Source of the DNA: Fibrivirga algicola | GTDB lineage: Bacteria > Bacteroidota > Bacteroidia > Cytophagales > Spirosomataceae | Direction: 5' to 3' | Length of the DNA stretch: 64,000 nucleotides | Assembly (NCBI RefSeq): GCF_011742925.1 | Contig: NZ_WAEL01000009.1 | Coordinates: 124,001 to 188,000 of the forward strand | Shown here: one piece after another, positions 9,138-19,117 of the stretch | Layout: every line of letters starts with the position of its first letter | Position numbering within the stretch: position 1 is the stretch's first letter | Position numbers and translations under genes: made by a program | Notes under the pieces: model-generated | Told to the model about the DNA's origin: nothing | What the model saw: only the letters and a program-made list of their open reading frames with translations | The model's database searches: none

Positions 9138-9695
9138 TTAATTCAAGTGTAAAGTCAACTGCTTGTGTATCAGCCTGGCCTGATCGCGAGCTCGCTTCAA
9201 CCGCATTTTGATGGCACTCTGACTGACCTGATCATCGCTGGCGATTCTGGCAACTGATTCCCGAACGACATAGTGCTGATGGAGCAACCGCTGATCTCGA
9301 ACGGGTAATTGCTCAATTGCCGTTTCAACCTGTTGCCAGTGCTCTTCCTGATTTACTTCTTGCTGGCTGTCCTGGCCAATAAACTCATGTTCAGCGCCTA
9401 AAGGCACATATACCTGCCGCTTAAGCCGATCGCGCACGGAGAAGCAATGATACCGGGTTAAGACAAACAGCCAGGTGGAGAATCGAGATTCGCCCCGAAA
9501 AGTGTGCAGGCGCTCGTTGACCTTGCAGAAGATTTCCTGAGTCTGGTCCTGGGCCTCCTGGCGATCATTCAGCAGACGTAGGCATGAAGCGTAAACTTTG
9601 GGATAATAACGCTGGTAGAGTTGGGTGAAGAATCGATCCTGCCGGGTAGCCAAAAATTGAGCGATGAGTACCTCGTCGGAGTAGTACTGTTTCAT
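9138..9695 (-). CDS. ECF-type RNA polymerase sigma factor (sigma-70 family)
   Basis: A 185-residue protein with both core regions of an extracytoplasmic-function sigma factor. Region 2 (about residues 15-85) includes FTQLYQRYYPKVYASCLRLL, a DRQEAQDQTQEIFCKV helix and FRGESRFSTWLFVLTRY. Region 4 (about 125-180) includes AIEQLPVRDQRLLHQHYV and an SQSAIKMRLKRARDQ recognition helix. I prefer the ATG at 9695 (MKQYYSDEVLIAQF), which starts just before region 2; an ATG at 9722 would add nine residues. No anti-sigma gene with a transmembrane helix lies next to it, so its control is unclear. It may drive neighbouring sensory or surface genes, but that is inference. Confidence 0.92.
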   Translation of the reverse strand: MKQYYSDEVLIAQFLATRQDRFFTQLYQRYYPKVYASCLRLLNDRQEAQDQTQEIFCKVNERLHTFRGESRFSTWLFVLTRYHCFSVRDRLKRQVYVPLGAEHEFIGQDSQQEVNQEEHWQQVETAIEQLPVRDQRLLHQHYVVRESVARIASDDQVSQSAIKMRLKRARDQARLIHKQLTLHLN

Positions 9696-10036
9696 AAGAA
9701 CAGACCTGATGGAGTAGGCCAACAGGTGCTATAGTGGTGAGAAGTGCAGTATCCTGATGAGGCGGTAAGCCAATCATACTGAACCTGTTGTTAAGGACGG
9801 TTCACCAAAATAGCTTATCAGAATTAGGTAGTATACAGTCAACAGAATCAAAAGATTCCGTGTATGAACATATGTAATTTACTTATTTTTTACTTAATAT
9901 GATAAGTTATTGATTTTCTGTAAGTTATGAATGTTGCTGGTAGAGATACTATTGACAGTAAACCTGGCTAAGCGACCTTAAAGGCGATTAAGGGTAATCC
10001 AGCAGGTGGCTGGCTGAGTGACAGACACTGCCAGCT
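9696..10036. other. A+T-rich spacer upstream of the sigma factor gene
   Basis: No gene is seen. The stretch from about 9860 to 9940 is markedly A+T-rich and probably includes the minus-strand promoter of the sigma gene. I could not identify a definite promoter. Confidence 0.4.
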
Positions 10037-12571
10037 TTATTTAGGCAAATAAATGGTGAAGGTAGCTCCCTGGCCTACCTGACTGCTGGCTGTAATGGCC
10101 CCTCCGTGGTTATCGACTACCCGCTGACAGATCGCCAGACCGATACCCGTACCAGGATAATGGTTCTTTCCATGCAGGCGCTGAAACACCTGGAAGATGC
10201 GGGCCAGGTATTTGGGATCGAAACCTATGCCATTGTCGGTCACGTTTATTTCATAAAACTCATCGGCCTGACTGCTTGGGTGCAACTCTGGCTGTAGCTC
10301 TGCCCGATTTCGTTGCTCAACGGTAATGGAAATGATTGGATTCCGATCGAGGGGTATAAACTTAAGGGCGTTACTCAGCAAGTTTTGAAACAATTGCCCT
10401 AACTGGGTTTCGTCGCCATTGATGCGGGGCAGTGCTTGCAGGTGAATACTGGCCTTTGTTTGCTCGATGGCTAGATCCAGGGTGTCCAATACCTTAGCGA
10501 TGACTTTCTGCAACGACACTTCGCCAAACGTTTCCTGACGGGTTTTGATGCGAGAGAAAGCCAGCAGATCACTTACCAGGGCAGACATGCGGTTGCCTGC
10601 ATCGATCATACGCTTCAACATGAATCGGCTTTGCTCATCGAGCGGGGTGTCCGTCTGCGTCAGCACAATATCACCGAACGACTGAATCTTGCGAAGAGGC
10701 TCCTGCAGGTCATGGCTGGCAATGTAAGCGAACTGTTGCAAGTTCTCGTTAGACCGTTTGAGATCCTGGTTAGTTTGAACCAGTTCACTCGTTCGTTGCT
10801 GTACCCGATGTTCCAATTCTTCAGACAGCAGGCGGTACCGGTGCTCGCTTTCTCGAAGTGCCTGCTCAGCTACGGCCCTATCGGCAGCAATAATCAAACG
10901 GGCACAGGCCTCGTCGAGCAGCATTAACTCGTCAGTGGTCCATGTGTGAGCTTGCTCAAAATGCACAAATAAAATGGCCGACAAATTACCTTCCAGTAGC
11001 ATTGGCTTGTTGACGGTTGCACCTGTTTGTAGCGTCAGATGGGTTTGCTTTTGCTCCTCGGTCAGCGCTGGGTCCGTAGCGATATCGGCATAAATAACGG
11101 TACGACCTGCCAACAATTCAGGCAGGATTGGACCAAACACGTCGGAGTGGCAATCTTCGCTTAACACGGCAACTTCATTGGTATACTGTTTCCCCACCGG
11201 AGCCGTTTCGCCGCTGCCTTGAAGAGTGACGTACCCAACCCGGCTTGCTCCTAAATAAGTACCCAGAAGACAAGCGGCCTGGTAGTAGACTGCTTCCGGG
11301 GTGCTCAGCGTACGTAACTGGTCTGTCAGATGCAACAGAAATGTCTTCTGAGCCTCACTGCGTTTAATCACCTGCTGCGCCAAGACCTGTTGGGTCACAT
11401 CAGTGGCCATCAGCAAAATGGCATAAACGTCGCCCTGCTCGTGAATGAGTGGCTTTGCCGTGAAGTCGACGTAGTATGCACCCTCTAAGCCATCAATAAA
11501 ATAGTCGGCCCGTGCGCCTTGCGCAGAATAGGGGAGCCCAGAGCTGAGTATCTCACCGAGCATTGCCAGAAAAGGTTGGTTCCTTAGCTGGGGTAATGCC
11601 TCAATCAGCGGTAAGCCGATGACATCTTTTTCCCGGCCGAAAGCGGTCAGGATAGACTCGTTGGCCACCTCGATGCGCAGGTTATGGCCCATCAGCAAAC
11701 AGGTGGCTACGGGGGCTTCTTCAATCAACGAGCGAAAGCGTATTTCACTGCGTTGCAATTCACGAAGGGCCAATACTTCTCCCGTTACATCAGTTGCAGT
11801 GTTGATGAACCCAAAAATGGTCCCGTCCTGCGTATAAACTGGACTATATGAGAAGTTGTACCAAGCGTCCTGCCGATGGCCATCTACTACCACGCGTGCC
11901 TGTGAGGCTTGATCCACATCTCCCGTATCGTAGATGCGCCTTAACCGCTCCAGCAGGAGCTGACTGACTACTTCGGGCATTACCTGCTGCAAAACCTGCC
12001 CCGTTACCGACTCATCCTTTCCCCAAATCTGCAGCATCGGTTCGTTGACGGTATCAATGACCATTTCCCGACCTACGAACAGAACCGTGGGAATAGGCGA
12101 GTTCAGCACAATACTGCGAAAGCGAGCTTTGCTAATCTCCAACTGCTGCCGGGTTTGTACCTGGGCGGTAATATCCTGTACCACCCCCGATAACCGGTAG
12201 GCAGCACCCAGGATGTCTACGTATGCCTGACCCTGCGCGTGTAGCCAGCGAGGTAGATTATCCGGCGTGTCTACGGTCCGGAACTGCACATCGTAATGGC
12301 CCGACGAAGACAGATCAAGCGCTGCCTTAATTGCCTCGTCAACCAGTGGCTGGTCGTCTGCATGCACCAGAGCCAGCAATTGCTGGTAGGCAATGACATC
12401 TTCGCCCTGAAAACCATACAGTTCTCGACAACGCTCGTCCCACCAGAGTTGCTGGCGACCAACGTCTAAATTCCAGGTGCCTAGTTGAGCCGCCTGGATA
12501 GCGTATCGAAGCCGATCCTGTTCAGCTTCATTGCCTGACCAGAAAGGGAAAGGAGTTGATGGATTCGTCAT
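10037..12571 (-). CDS. Large soluble multi-PAS/GAF sensor histidine kinase
   Basis: An 844-residue cytoplasmic kinase. Three PAS modules are visible (about residues 18-138, 145-270 and 275-402, each ending in a DIT- or DVT-type PAC tail). A GAF domain follows at about 408-575, then a coiled-coil and a HisKA domain with His620 in ASHDLQEPLRKIQ. The ATPase carries NLLSNALKF, DNGIGFD, IFQVFQRLH and GTGIGLAIC. No membrane helix is present. It starts 88 bases after the stop of a BLUF photoreceptor gene on the same strand, so co-transcription is likely. The BLUF protein could pass a light signal to this kinase; that link is inference. The N- and C-terminal parts match the kinase at 5302-6933 closely, with an extra PAS and the GAF inserted. 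Confidence 0.95.
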   Translation of the reverse strand: MTNPSTPFPFWSGNEAEQDRLRYAIQAAQLGTWNLDVGRQQLWWDERCRELYGFQGEDVIAYQQLLALVHADDQPLVDEAIKAALDLSSSGHYDVQFRTVDTPDNLPRWLHAQGQAYVDILGAAYRLSGVVQDITAQVQTRQQLEISKARFRSIVLNSPIPTVLFVGREMVIDTVNEPMLQIWGKDESVTGQVLQQVMPEVVSQLLLERLRRIYDTGDVDQASQARVVVDGHRQDAWYNFSYSPVYTQDGTIFGFINTATDVTGEVLALRELQRSEIRFRSLIEEAPVATCLLMGHNLRIEVANESILTAFGREKDVIGLPLIEALPQLRNQPFLAMLGEILSSGLPYSAQGARADYFIDGLEGAYYVDFTAKPLIHEQGDVYAILLMATDVTQQVLAQQVIKRSEAQKTFLLHLTDQLRTLSTPEAVYYQAACLLGTYLGASRVGYVTLQGSGETAPVGKQYTNEVAVLSEDCHSDVFGPILPELLAGRTVIYADIATDPALTEEQKQTHLTLQTGATVNKPMLLEGNLSAILFVHFEQAHTWTTDELMLLDEACARLIIAADRAVAEQALRESEHRYRLLSEELEHRVQQRTSELVQTNQDLKRSNENLQQFAYIASHDLQEPLRKIQSFGDIVLTQTDTPLDEQSRFMLKRMIDAGNRMSALVSDLLAFSRIKTRQETFGEVSLQKVIAKVLDTLDLAIEQTKASIHLQALPRINGDETQLGQLFQNLLSNALKFIPLDRNPIISITVEQRNRAELQPELHPSSQADEFYEINVTDNGIGFDPKYLARIFQVFQRLHGKNHYPGTGIGLAICQRVVDNHGGAITASSQVGQGATFTIYLPK

Positions 12572-12659
12572 AAAGTGACCCTACCTCATGTGAAAGATAA
12601 ACCGCCCGCTGAGTCAGGCAATAGCTACGCTGTGGGAGATAACCGATTTGTTGGGAATG

Positions 12660-13082
12660 TCACTGCCGCCGGTTCATATCAAAGAAGCCTTTCAACATCC
12701 GTAGAATCACCGAGTCTTTGGCGTCGGGCGTCGACTCTGCCTGAGGGTCCATCGAAATGATCGTGCTCACTTCTTCATATTGTTGAGTAGTCAGCGTTTC
12801 GTAGCCCATATACCAATGACTGAACAAACGTCGGGCGATGGGTTGGTTAATTGCCGTTCGCACGTTGGTATGACGGGGGTCAGCCTTAATACTTTTGTAG
12901 ACATCTTCGACAGCGAGTTGTTGGCCTTCAAGTACCTGAACGATACTTCCGTTGATATAGAGTAGTACGCCTGTAATATTTAACCGGGCGTTCTTTTTTC
13001 GGCTGAACTCAACGATATCAAGGATATCCTGGTCGGTAGTTGACTCGGCAGCGGTACTGAAATAGGTAATGCAGTAATCCAT
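12660..13082 (-). CDS. BLUF-domain blue-light photoreceptor, single-domain type
   Basis: A 140-residue protein whose first 95 residues form a BLUF (flavin-binding blue-light sensor) domain. The residues of the flavin hydrogen-bond switch are present: Tyr7 in TYFSTA, Asn31 in NARLNITGVLLY, Gln49 in IVQVLEG, and the Trp90/Met92 pair in SHWYMGY. DPRHTNV is also a typical BLUF segment. The remaining 45 residues form a short helical cap and carry no output domain, as in the short PixD-type proteins that act through a protein partner. The gene directly precedes the 844-residue PAS/GAF histidine kinase on the same strand, which is the obvious candidate partner. Confidence 0.93.
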   Translation of the reverse strand: MDYCITYFSTAAESTTDQDILDIVEFSRKKNARLNITGVLLYINGSIVQVLEGQQLAVEDVYKSIKADPRHTNVRTAINQPIARRLFSHWYMGYETLTTQQYEEVSTIISMDPQAESTPDAKDSVILRMLKGFFDMNRRQ

Positions 13083-13909
13083 CAGAAAATAGGTTGACAG
13101 AAGGGATTGTACAAACAGGTTGATCTATAGATTATGATACGTAACTGCGTAAACCAAAAGTGGGGTTCCCAAGACAAGGCAAAGGCTATACCAATTTCCG
13201 TTCGCGTGCTCGGTTTACTAACGAGCAGATTTGTCTACTAAATCCAAATTGTCTGATTTATGTTTGATTCCGGTACTTGAGTCAGGACCAGAGCTGTGTA
13301 AACTGACTACACCAGAGCAACAACCCAGATAAACCAATTATTGGCTGCTGACGATTCCGTCAATAAGGAGATATTGCTTACTTCAAGCAGTTGACACGAC
13401 CCTTTTCTGGCAAACTGGCTTAGTAAAAGTTGCTCACGGATGGGCGCTGTTCGTACTAGATCAGACCCATGTCAGGTATCCCTGTCAGACCGCCTTGATC
13501 CTAGTCCTGGGAATACGGCTATGCCTGCTTAATGCATTGGTAGTGAGTCGGTTGGTGAGTGTTGGGTGAGCAATGCATGCACTACTATCAGCCCAACGAC
13601 CTATGCGTGCCAGGTGTGGCTAGTTATTAACTTCTTGAGGCTGGAGAGCTGGTCTTGAGCCCTAGAGCTGGAACGGATAGCAGGCCTGCCATCAGCTGAT
13701 GTACATCGATAGTTGACCAACAGTCATTTGTTGGCGCAACCTGAGCGTAAAAGGTGACGCCATTACCCACAGGTCCAGGAGAAAAGTTACAAGGCGTTAA
13801 TCCATGCCATCCATACGGCACCTTTTTGTAACAGATTGCGTGAAATTTTAGGGCGTGATCGTCATTACCGACTCGTCTGATTGAGCAGCCAGGGGGGTGG
13901 CGCTGGCTA
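13083..13909. other. Long spacer, no gene supported
   Basis: About 830 bases without a recognisable gene, between the permease stop and the BLUF start. A weak G+C-rich hairpin just after the permease stop (AGCCAG at 13887-13892, CTGGCT at 13903-13908) could help end its transcript. The open frame at 13627-13821 has no family features. Confidence 0.4.
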
Positions 13910-16363
13910 CTACTCGCTCTTCAGTACATCCACCGGGTTACTCTTCGCAGCCTTCATTGTCTGCGATCCGATCATGCTAAAAGCAATTACCAGCACCGCC
14001 AGCAAGCCAACCAGCAACTCGCTGATCTGTATAGGGCTGTGATATGGAAAGTTGGTGAGCACAAGCGTTTCAAAAAGCAGGTACGTTACAGGCAGTGCTA
14101 TGAGGGCTGATATGAATAGTTGTACCAGAAACCCACGACTCAGTAGGTAAATCAAACTGCCAGCACTAGCGCCCATCACTTTACGGATGCTAATCTCTTT
14201 CAGTCTGGTTTCGGTGGTAAATACGACCATGCCAAACAGTCCCAGCGATGCAATCGAAACGGCGAGAAAGGAGAGGAAGCCAATGATCTTGATCAAGACA
14301 GCGTATTCGCTGTAGGCTTCTTCCAGTTCCTGGTCATAGAAGCTGGCCTGAAAGGGGTGGACCCGATCAATCTTTTTCCAGGCAGCTTCGATTCTGGCGA
14401 GCGTAGACGGACTATTCGTACTGTGAATTTTTGCGTTGAGAATTGCTCTGTCTCCGGGAGTCCAGTACATAAAAGCTACCGGCCCAACCAGGTTGTCGAC
14501 CTTACCGTAGTGGAAGTCTTTTATGACACCCACGATGGTGAGCCTACGTCTCCCATTGACATTACGGAATGTGATCTTTTCTCCAATTGCTTTTTCGGGG
14601 GCATCGGCGTGTATGTTGAACCGCTTCAGGACTTGCTGGTTGACGATGATCTCACTGATCGCCTCAGCCGAAGTAGGACGAGCGATAAAATTCCCCCCGG
14701 CAATCAGCTTGTATTGATGCAGCGTCAGGTAGTTTTCGTCGACATGATTGGTCAATACCAGCGTAGAATCGCGTGACTCGTTGTAGGTCATGTAGCCACC
14801 CCAGGCATTGCCAACACTGGTAACGATCAATGAGCGCGACACTGCCGTTACTTCGGGTATCTCGTTCAGCTCTTTGAGCAGGGCCTCTGGTTTGTTCCCC
14901 TGCATATTGATGTTCAATATGTTGTCGGTAGTAAAGCCCAGATCGAAAGCCAGTATGTTTTTGTACTGCACGTAGCCTATGGCGGTTGCGGTAATGAAGA
15001 TGAGCGTGAACGTATACTGAATCACCACCAGCGCGCGTCTGAGTGTAAGGTGTTTGACTGCGTTAACCGACGCCACGTTTCTGAGCGCGTCAATCGCGCT
15101 GACTCTCGAAAACAGGAGCGCAGGCATAAGTCCGGCAACCACCCCCACGCTTACAGAAAAGGCGATGAATGTCATGGCCATAGTCGGAGTGAGTTCGAGT
15201 TTTACCAGACGCCGCATCTCTGGAGCCAGGTGTATCAGTTGCGGTCGCAACACCAGAAAAAGGATGCAGGATAGGAGTAGGGCTAACAGGGAAATCATGA
15301 TGGCCTCGGCAAGGAATTGCTGCCACACTTGGTTCTTACCGGCTCCAATCGATTTGCGAAGCCCTACCTCTTTAAAACGGCGCATGGCTCGCGCCATCGA
15401 CAGATTGGCATAATTGAAACATGCAGACAGGATCACGACGAGGGCAAGCCCGCCAAGTGCCCAAAGTAAAGTGGGTGGCATGTGAGGGCCCATGGAGCCC
15501 GGCCCCCCCTCAGAACGACGAAGCGTTTCGCCGACGACAATATCTGCTAAAGGAAGAAGCGCAAGGTGAATTTGCGTACGTTCTTCCGCGCGATTCTCTT
15601 CCCTGGCAATGGCGTCGAGTTGCAACTGAACTGACGCGATGTCGGCGGTAGGCGGTAGCAGGAGATACACGTAAGTTGACGACATGTTTGTCCATGTATC
15701 GAATTTGGTGTTTTGCCTGTTGAGTTGCTCGGCCGATGACAGCGAAACCAGGGCTTCGAAGTTGATATGTGAAAAGAAAGGTATATCCTGCATGACGCCG
15801 GTTACCTGGTAATCGAGTGTATCGAACTTGATTACGTTGCCCAGTACGTTGAGACTGCCGAATAGCTTTCTCGCTGCCGTTTCCGTCAGAACGATTGAGT
15901 ACGGATCCTTTAACGCTGTCTTTGGATCACCTGCCAGCATTGGAAACGTAAAAACGTTGAAAAAAGACGGATCTGCCCAGTAGCCTTTAATCGGGAGAGT
16001 TGTGAGTCCAACGTGCGCATCCTGCGAGAAGTCACTGCGCATAATTGTTACGTCGTCAAGGCCGGTCACTTTCTGGCGGATAAGTTTTCCGGTCTTTATG
16101 GATGTAGTAGCAAACTTATCGCCGGACCACGCTTGGCCGGGCCGAGACTGACTTTGGCCTGTATTGGCTGATACAACGTTGGTGATGCGGTAGATCCGCT
16201 TCCCATTCGTATGAAACTTGTCGTACGACCACAAATCGAACACAAACGCGATCAACAATAAGCCAACCGACATACTGATAGCCAGGCCAACTATATTGAT
16301 GAACGAGAACAGCTTGTTACGCAATAAGTTGCGGATCGATGTTTTGATGTAGCTTCTGATCAT
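13910..16363 (-). CDS. ABC transporter permease of the MacB/FtsX type
   Basis: An 817-residue inner-membrane protein with the duplicated Bacteroidota layout: an N-terminal helix (about residues 20-42), a MacB-type periplasmic domain, a first FtsX block of three helices (about 290-430), a second periplasmic domain, and a second FtsX block (about 690-810). The coupling segments that contact the ATPase are visible as FKEVGLRKSIGAGK and LKEISIRKVMGAS. The N terminus MIRSYIKTSIRNLLRNKLFSFINI is characteristic. Such permeases act in peptide or lipoprotein export or in envelope stress rather than uptake. No ATPase gene is adjacent; in this phylum these permeases often occur as orphans. A single copy of the iterated word lies in the gene, at 14080. 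Confidence 0.94.
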   Translation of the reverse strand: MIRSYIKTSIRNLLRNKLFSFINIVGLAISMSVGLLLIAFVFDLWSYDKFHTNGKRIYRITNVVSANTGQSQSRPGQAWSGDKFATTSIKTGKLIRQKVTGLDDVTIMRSDFSQDAHVGLTTLPIKGYWADPSFFNVFTFPMLAGDPKTALKDPYSIVLTETAARKLFGSLNVLGNVIKFDTLDYQVTGVMQDIPFFSHINFEALVSLSSAEQLNRQNTKFDTWTNMSSTYVYLLLPPTADIASVQLQLDAIAREENRAEERTQIHLALLPLADIVVGETLRRSEGGPGSMGPHMPPTLLWALGGLALVVILSACFNYANLSMARAMRRFKEVGLRKSIGAGKNQVWQQFLAEAIMISLLALLLSCILFLVLRPQLIHLAPEMRRLVKLELTPTMAMTFIAFSVSVGVVAGLMPALLFSRVSAIDALRNVASVNAVKHLTLRRALVVIQYTFTLIFITATAIGYVQYKNILAFDLGFTTDNILNINMQGNKPEALLKELNEIPEVTAVSRSLIVTSVGNAWGGYMTYNESRDSTLVLTNHVDENYLTLHQYKLIAGGNFIARPTSAEAISEIIVNQQVLKRFNIHADAPEKAIGEKITFRNVNGRRRLTIVGVIKDFHYGKVDNLVGPVAFMYWTPGDRAILNAKIHSTNSPSTLARIEAAWKKIDRVHPFQASFYDQELEEAYSEYAVLIKIIGFLSFLAVSIASLGLFGMVVFTTETRLKEISIRKVMGASAGSLIYLLSRGFLVQLFISALIALPVTYLLFETLVLTNFPYHSPIQISELLVGLLAVLVIAFSMIGSQTMKAAKSNPVDVLKSE

Positions 16364-17007
16364 GAGTCAAGTAACCAACGGAATAGAGGGCATCGCACAC
16401 ACCGGTTGACGGAGCACCCCGAGTTTGCCCAAAAGGAACAGCTCACCTGCTACAAGAGTACTGGGATCGCGCCAGTTATAGAAAAATATGGGATGAACCA
16501 GACTGAAAATGGGATGAATCCGGGATACATACTCGTACTAGCGTATCACCTGGGTGTCTGCCTGCCGGGAAGGGCCTTCAAACGAATGTCAAAAGGCCGC
16601 ACCTAACACTGGGTCAATTGGCTGTTTCGAACGAAATGAATTGGTAGATAAAGGCAATAAACTGATTGTCAGTTAACTATTTCCGTTTATTCTCCGTAAC
16701 TCTGTGCGGGTGTATTGGGCTGCCAGCGGTTGATAGGCGCTATAAAAAGGCTTAAACGGGAACATGATCTGTCATGGCTATTTTCCATCGAAGCACTGGG
16801 TTGTAAGCTAAAAGAAGGCACTGCTCAATGGCCCTTCACAGAGCCGGTCGTGGAGGCTGCAATCATGTCCCGATCGGAATATAATCAGGTAGTAAAATTG
16901 TTATTTGGTTAAGTAAGAGTTTACCATAATGATTATCTGGTACATTTCTTGTTGCTTTTTATTGGTTCTACTCACCTTTTTGCCGCCACCAATCCGCCCC
17001 TATACGA
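16364..17007. other. Divergent intergenic region between permease and hybrid kinase
   Basis: This 640-base region should hold the promoters of both flanking genes. Two short open frames (16406-16606 and 16715-16912) show no family features and I do not call them. The last 100 bases before the kinase are A+T-rich. Confidence 0.4.
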
Positions 17008-18624
17008 ATGATGCCAATCCCACCTGACGAGGCGAAACGACTGGAGTCTCTCCAGCACTATCAACTGCTCGACACAGCCGCGGAGATCGAGTATGACCGC
17101 GTATCCCAGATTGCTTCGCAGCTTTGCCAAACTCCTATTGCCCTGGTAAGCCTCATTGATCGGGACCGGCAATGGGTAAAATCCTGCTACGGGCTGACCG
17201 TCGATAGCGTACCCCGTAACACATCTCTCTGTGCCTATACCATTACAAGTGCCAGCCCACTGATCATCGCCGATACAACCAAAGACGATCGTTCACGGGA
17301 TAAACCGGGCGTGCTGAATCAACCTTTCATCCGTTTCTACGCGGGGGTACCGCTAATGTCGGCGGATGGACAGGCCATTGGATCGCTCTGTGTTATGGAT
17401 CACACCCCTCGGCAGCTAACACCGCAACAGGAAATAGCTTTGCAGGCATTGGCAGATCAGGCCATGTTGTTGATGGAATTGCGCCGGGCCAATTTAACCC
17501 TTGAGAGGGCTCGCAAAGAGGCCGAAGAAACGGCCTGCCAGAAAGCCCAGCTCCTGGCTACGTTGAGTCACGAAATTCGCACGCCGCTCCAGGCGCTGGA
17601 CGGGTATGCGAAGCTGCTTCTCGAACAGGTGGCTTCGGATGAGCAACAGCCTAGCCTACGCCGGTTGCAAACGACGAGTCAGACATTACTGCAACTGGTG
17701 AACAACATTCTGGATTACAGCAAACTACAAGCCGGTAAGCTTGTGCTGGAGCAAATTCCTTTCTCGGTCAGAGATTTGATCAGCCAGGCTGTCGAAATGC
17801 TGAGCGGACAGGCTCAACAGAAAGCATTGCGGATCAATACCTGGTTTGACCCGTCACTGCCCAATCAGGTACGGGGTGATGCCACCCGCCTGTTTCAGGT
17901 GGTGGTAAACCTATTGGGCAATGCGCTTAAGTTTACAAGAGAAGGTCAGGTTACCATTGATGTGCGAACCATAGCGCAGGCGGATTCCAGCATTACCCTG
18001 CAGCTTGAAGTCACCGATACGGGTACGGGCATAGCCGCTGGTTCGATGGCAACCCTGTTCAACGAATATACACAGGTGTCGGCCGCCACGTCGCGTCTTT
18101 ACGGAGGCAGCGGCCTGGGTCTGGCTATAACTCGCCAATTGCTGGAGTTGATGGGAAGCGAACTGGCCGTCAGGAGTCAGGAAGGAGAAGGCTCTTGCTT
18201 TGGGTTCTGCCTGACACTGCCTGTTGTGGAGACAGCAGCATCCGTGTCCCCGTTCCAGCTTCATCCCAAAGATGTATTCCTGGCGGTTGATGATAGTCCA
18301 TTCAACACGATGATGCTTAGCCATTTTTTTGGCGAATTGGGTGGGCAACTAGCCATTTTTCATTCTCCTATGGCGGCCCTTGAAGCCGCTAAGCATACGG
18401 GTTATCGTGCTATGCTGCTGGATCTGTATATGCCTGAACTGGATGGTTTCGAACTGGCCCGGTTATTACAAACCCATCAACCGGGCGTTCCCCTGATCGC
18501 TCTGTCGGCTGATGATAGTAATGAAACGCTGGATCGCGTGAAAGAGCGGGGGTTTCATTTCTTTTTACGTAAACCATTTCTTCCCCACGAACTGGTACAT
18601 GTGTTATCTGAAGCAACAAAATGA
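17008..18624 (+). CDS. Hybrid histidine kinase: GAF, HisKA, HATPase and receiver domains
   Basis: A 538-residue soluble hybrid kinase. An N-terminal GAF domain (about residues 8-160) opens with RLESLQHYQLLDTAAEIEYD, typical of this GAF group. HisKA follows with His188 in LSHEIRTPLQALDG, then an ATPase with NLLGNALKF, a DTGTGIA G1 box and GGSGLGLAI. A C-terminal receiver (about 422-535) has the acidic pair in AVDDSPFN, the phospho-acceptor Asp473 in LLDLYMPELDGFE and the conserved Lys523 in LRKPF. Phosphate should move from His188 to Asp473 and then perhaps to a separate phosphotransfer protein, none of which is in this window. It differs in lineage from the three PAS kinases nearby. The ATG at 17008 is followed at once by a second ATG; either would serve. 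Confidence 0.95.
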   Translation: MMPIPPDEAKRLESLQHYQLLDTAAEIEYDRVSQIASQLCQTPIALVSLIDRDRQWVKSCYGLTVDSVPRNTSLCAYTITSASPLIIADTTKDDRSRDKPGVLNQPFIRFYAGVPLMSADGQAIGSLCVMDHTPRQLTPQQEIALQALADQAMLLMELRRANLTLERARKEAEETACQKAQLLATLSHEIRTPLQALDGYAKLLLEQVASDEQQPSLRRLQTTSQTLLQLVNNILDYSKLQAGKLVLEQIPFSVRDLISQAVEMLSGQAQQKALRINTWFDPSLPNQVRGDATRLFQVVVNLLGNALKFTREGQVTIDVRTIAQADSSITLQLEVTDTGTGIAAGSMATLFNEYTQVSAATSRLYGGSGLGLAITRQLLELMGSELAVRSQEGEGSCFGFCLTLPVVETAASVSPFQLHPKDVFLAVDDSPFNTMMLSHFFGELGGQLAIFHSPMAALEAAKHTGYRAMLLDLYMPELDGFELARLLQTHQPGVPLIALSADDSNETLDRVKERGFHFFLRKPFLPHELVHVLSEATK

Positions 18625-19117
18625 GACAACGCTGAGGCCGGGTCTGCTTTCTAGCTTCGAAACGAGCAGTTAGTAGTCAATATACCGGGCGCATTTCAAC
18701 TGATACGGACTGCTGGTTGACCAATGTGTTAAGAGTGCGGGTGGAGCAGCTCGCCGCCCGATACCTGGGACGTACCTGAGTCGGGCTTATCTGATAAGTA
18801 CCAATAAATTTTGGCCTACAAGCCTGGTATGCTGGTACGATTTGGACCGGAGCTACACTGGCTGTCTCACTGGGCTTTTACCCATCCCGCCTACCCGCCG
18901 TATTCATTTGATAGCAGTAAGGGATGCCAGGTGATTGATTCTGAGCGCGAAGCCCGCATGCATGGGCTAAAAAAAACAGGCATGCCTGTAATTGAGGCTA
19001 TTTTGACAGTGCGCGGTGTTGCCTCACAGGCTAGATAAACGAGGCCACATTTGCCTTTTAAGAGGCAAAGGCCCACTTTAGTGCTGATGGACCCACGCTT
19101 ATTCGTGGGCGTAAACT
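18625..19117. other. Spacer with two small hairpins before a kinase gene
   Basis: No gene is supported. Two perfect short hairpins occur close to the next start codon: TTTGCCT/AGGCAAA (19050-19056 with 19063-19069) and CCCACG/CGTGGG (19092-19097 with 19104-19109). The second ends nine bases before the ATG at 19118 and might affect translation. One copy of the iterated word is at 18770-18776, inside a weak GCCCGA/TCGGGC hairpin (18756-18761 with 18781-18786). Confidence 0.45.

Noticed and set aside
13627-13821. Open frame of 64 codons downstream of the ABC permease
   Set aside because: Composition is not protein-like, and there are no motifs.
16715-16912. Open frame of 65 codons with a TTG start in the divergent region before the hybrid kinase
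   Set aside because: No family match by eye and no good start.
18811-19038. Open frame of 75 codons with a TTG start before the short PAS kinase
   Set aside because: No recognisable domain, non-ATG start, and unusual Pro/His/Trp content; I could not separate it from chance.
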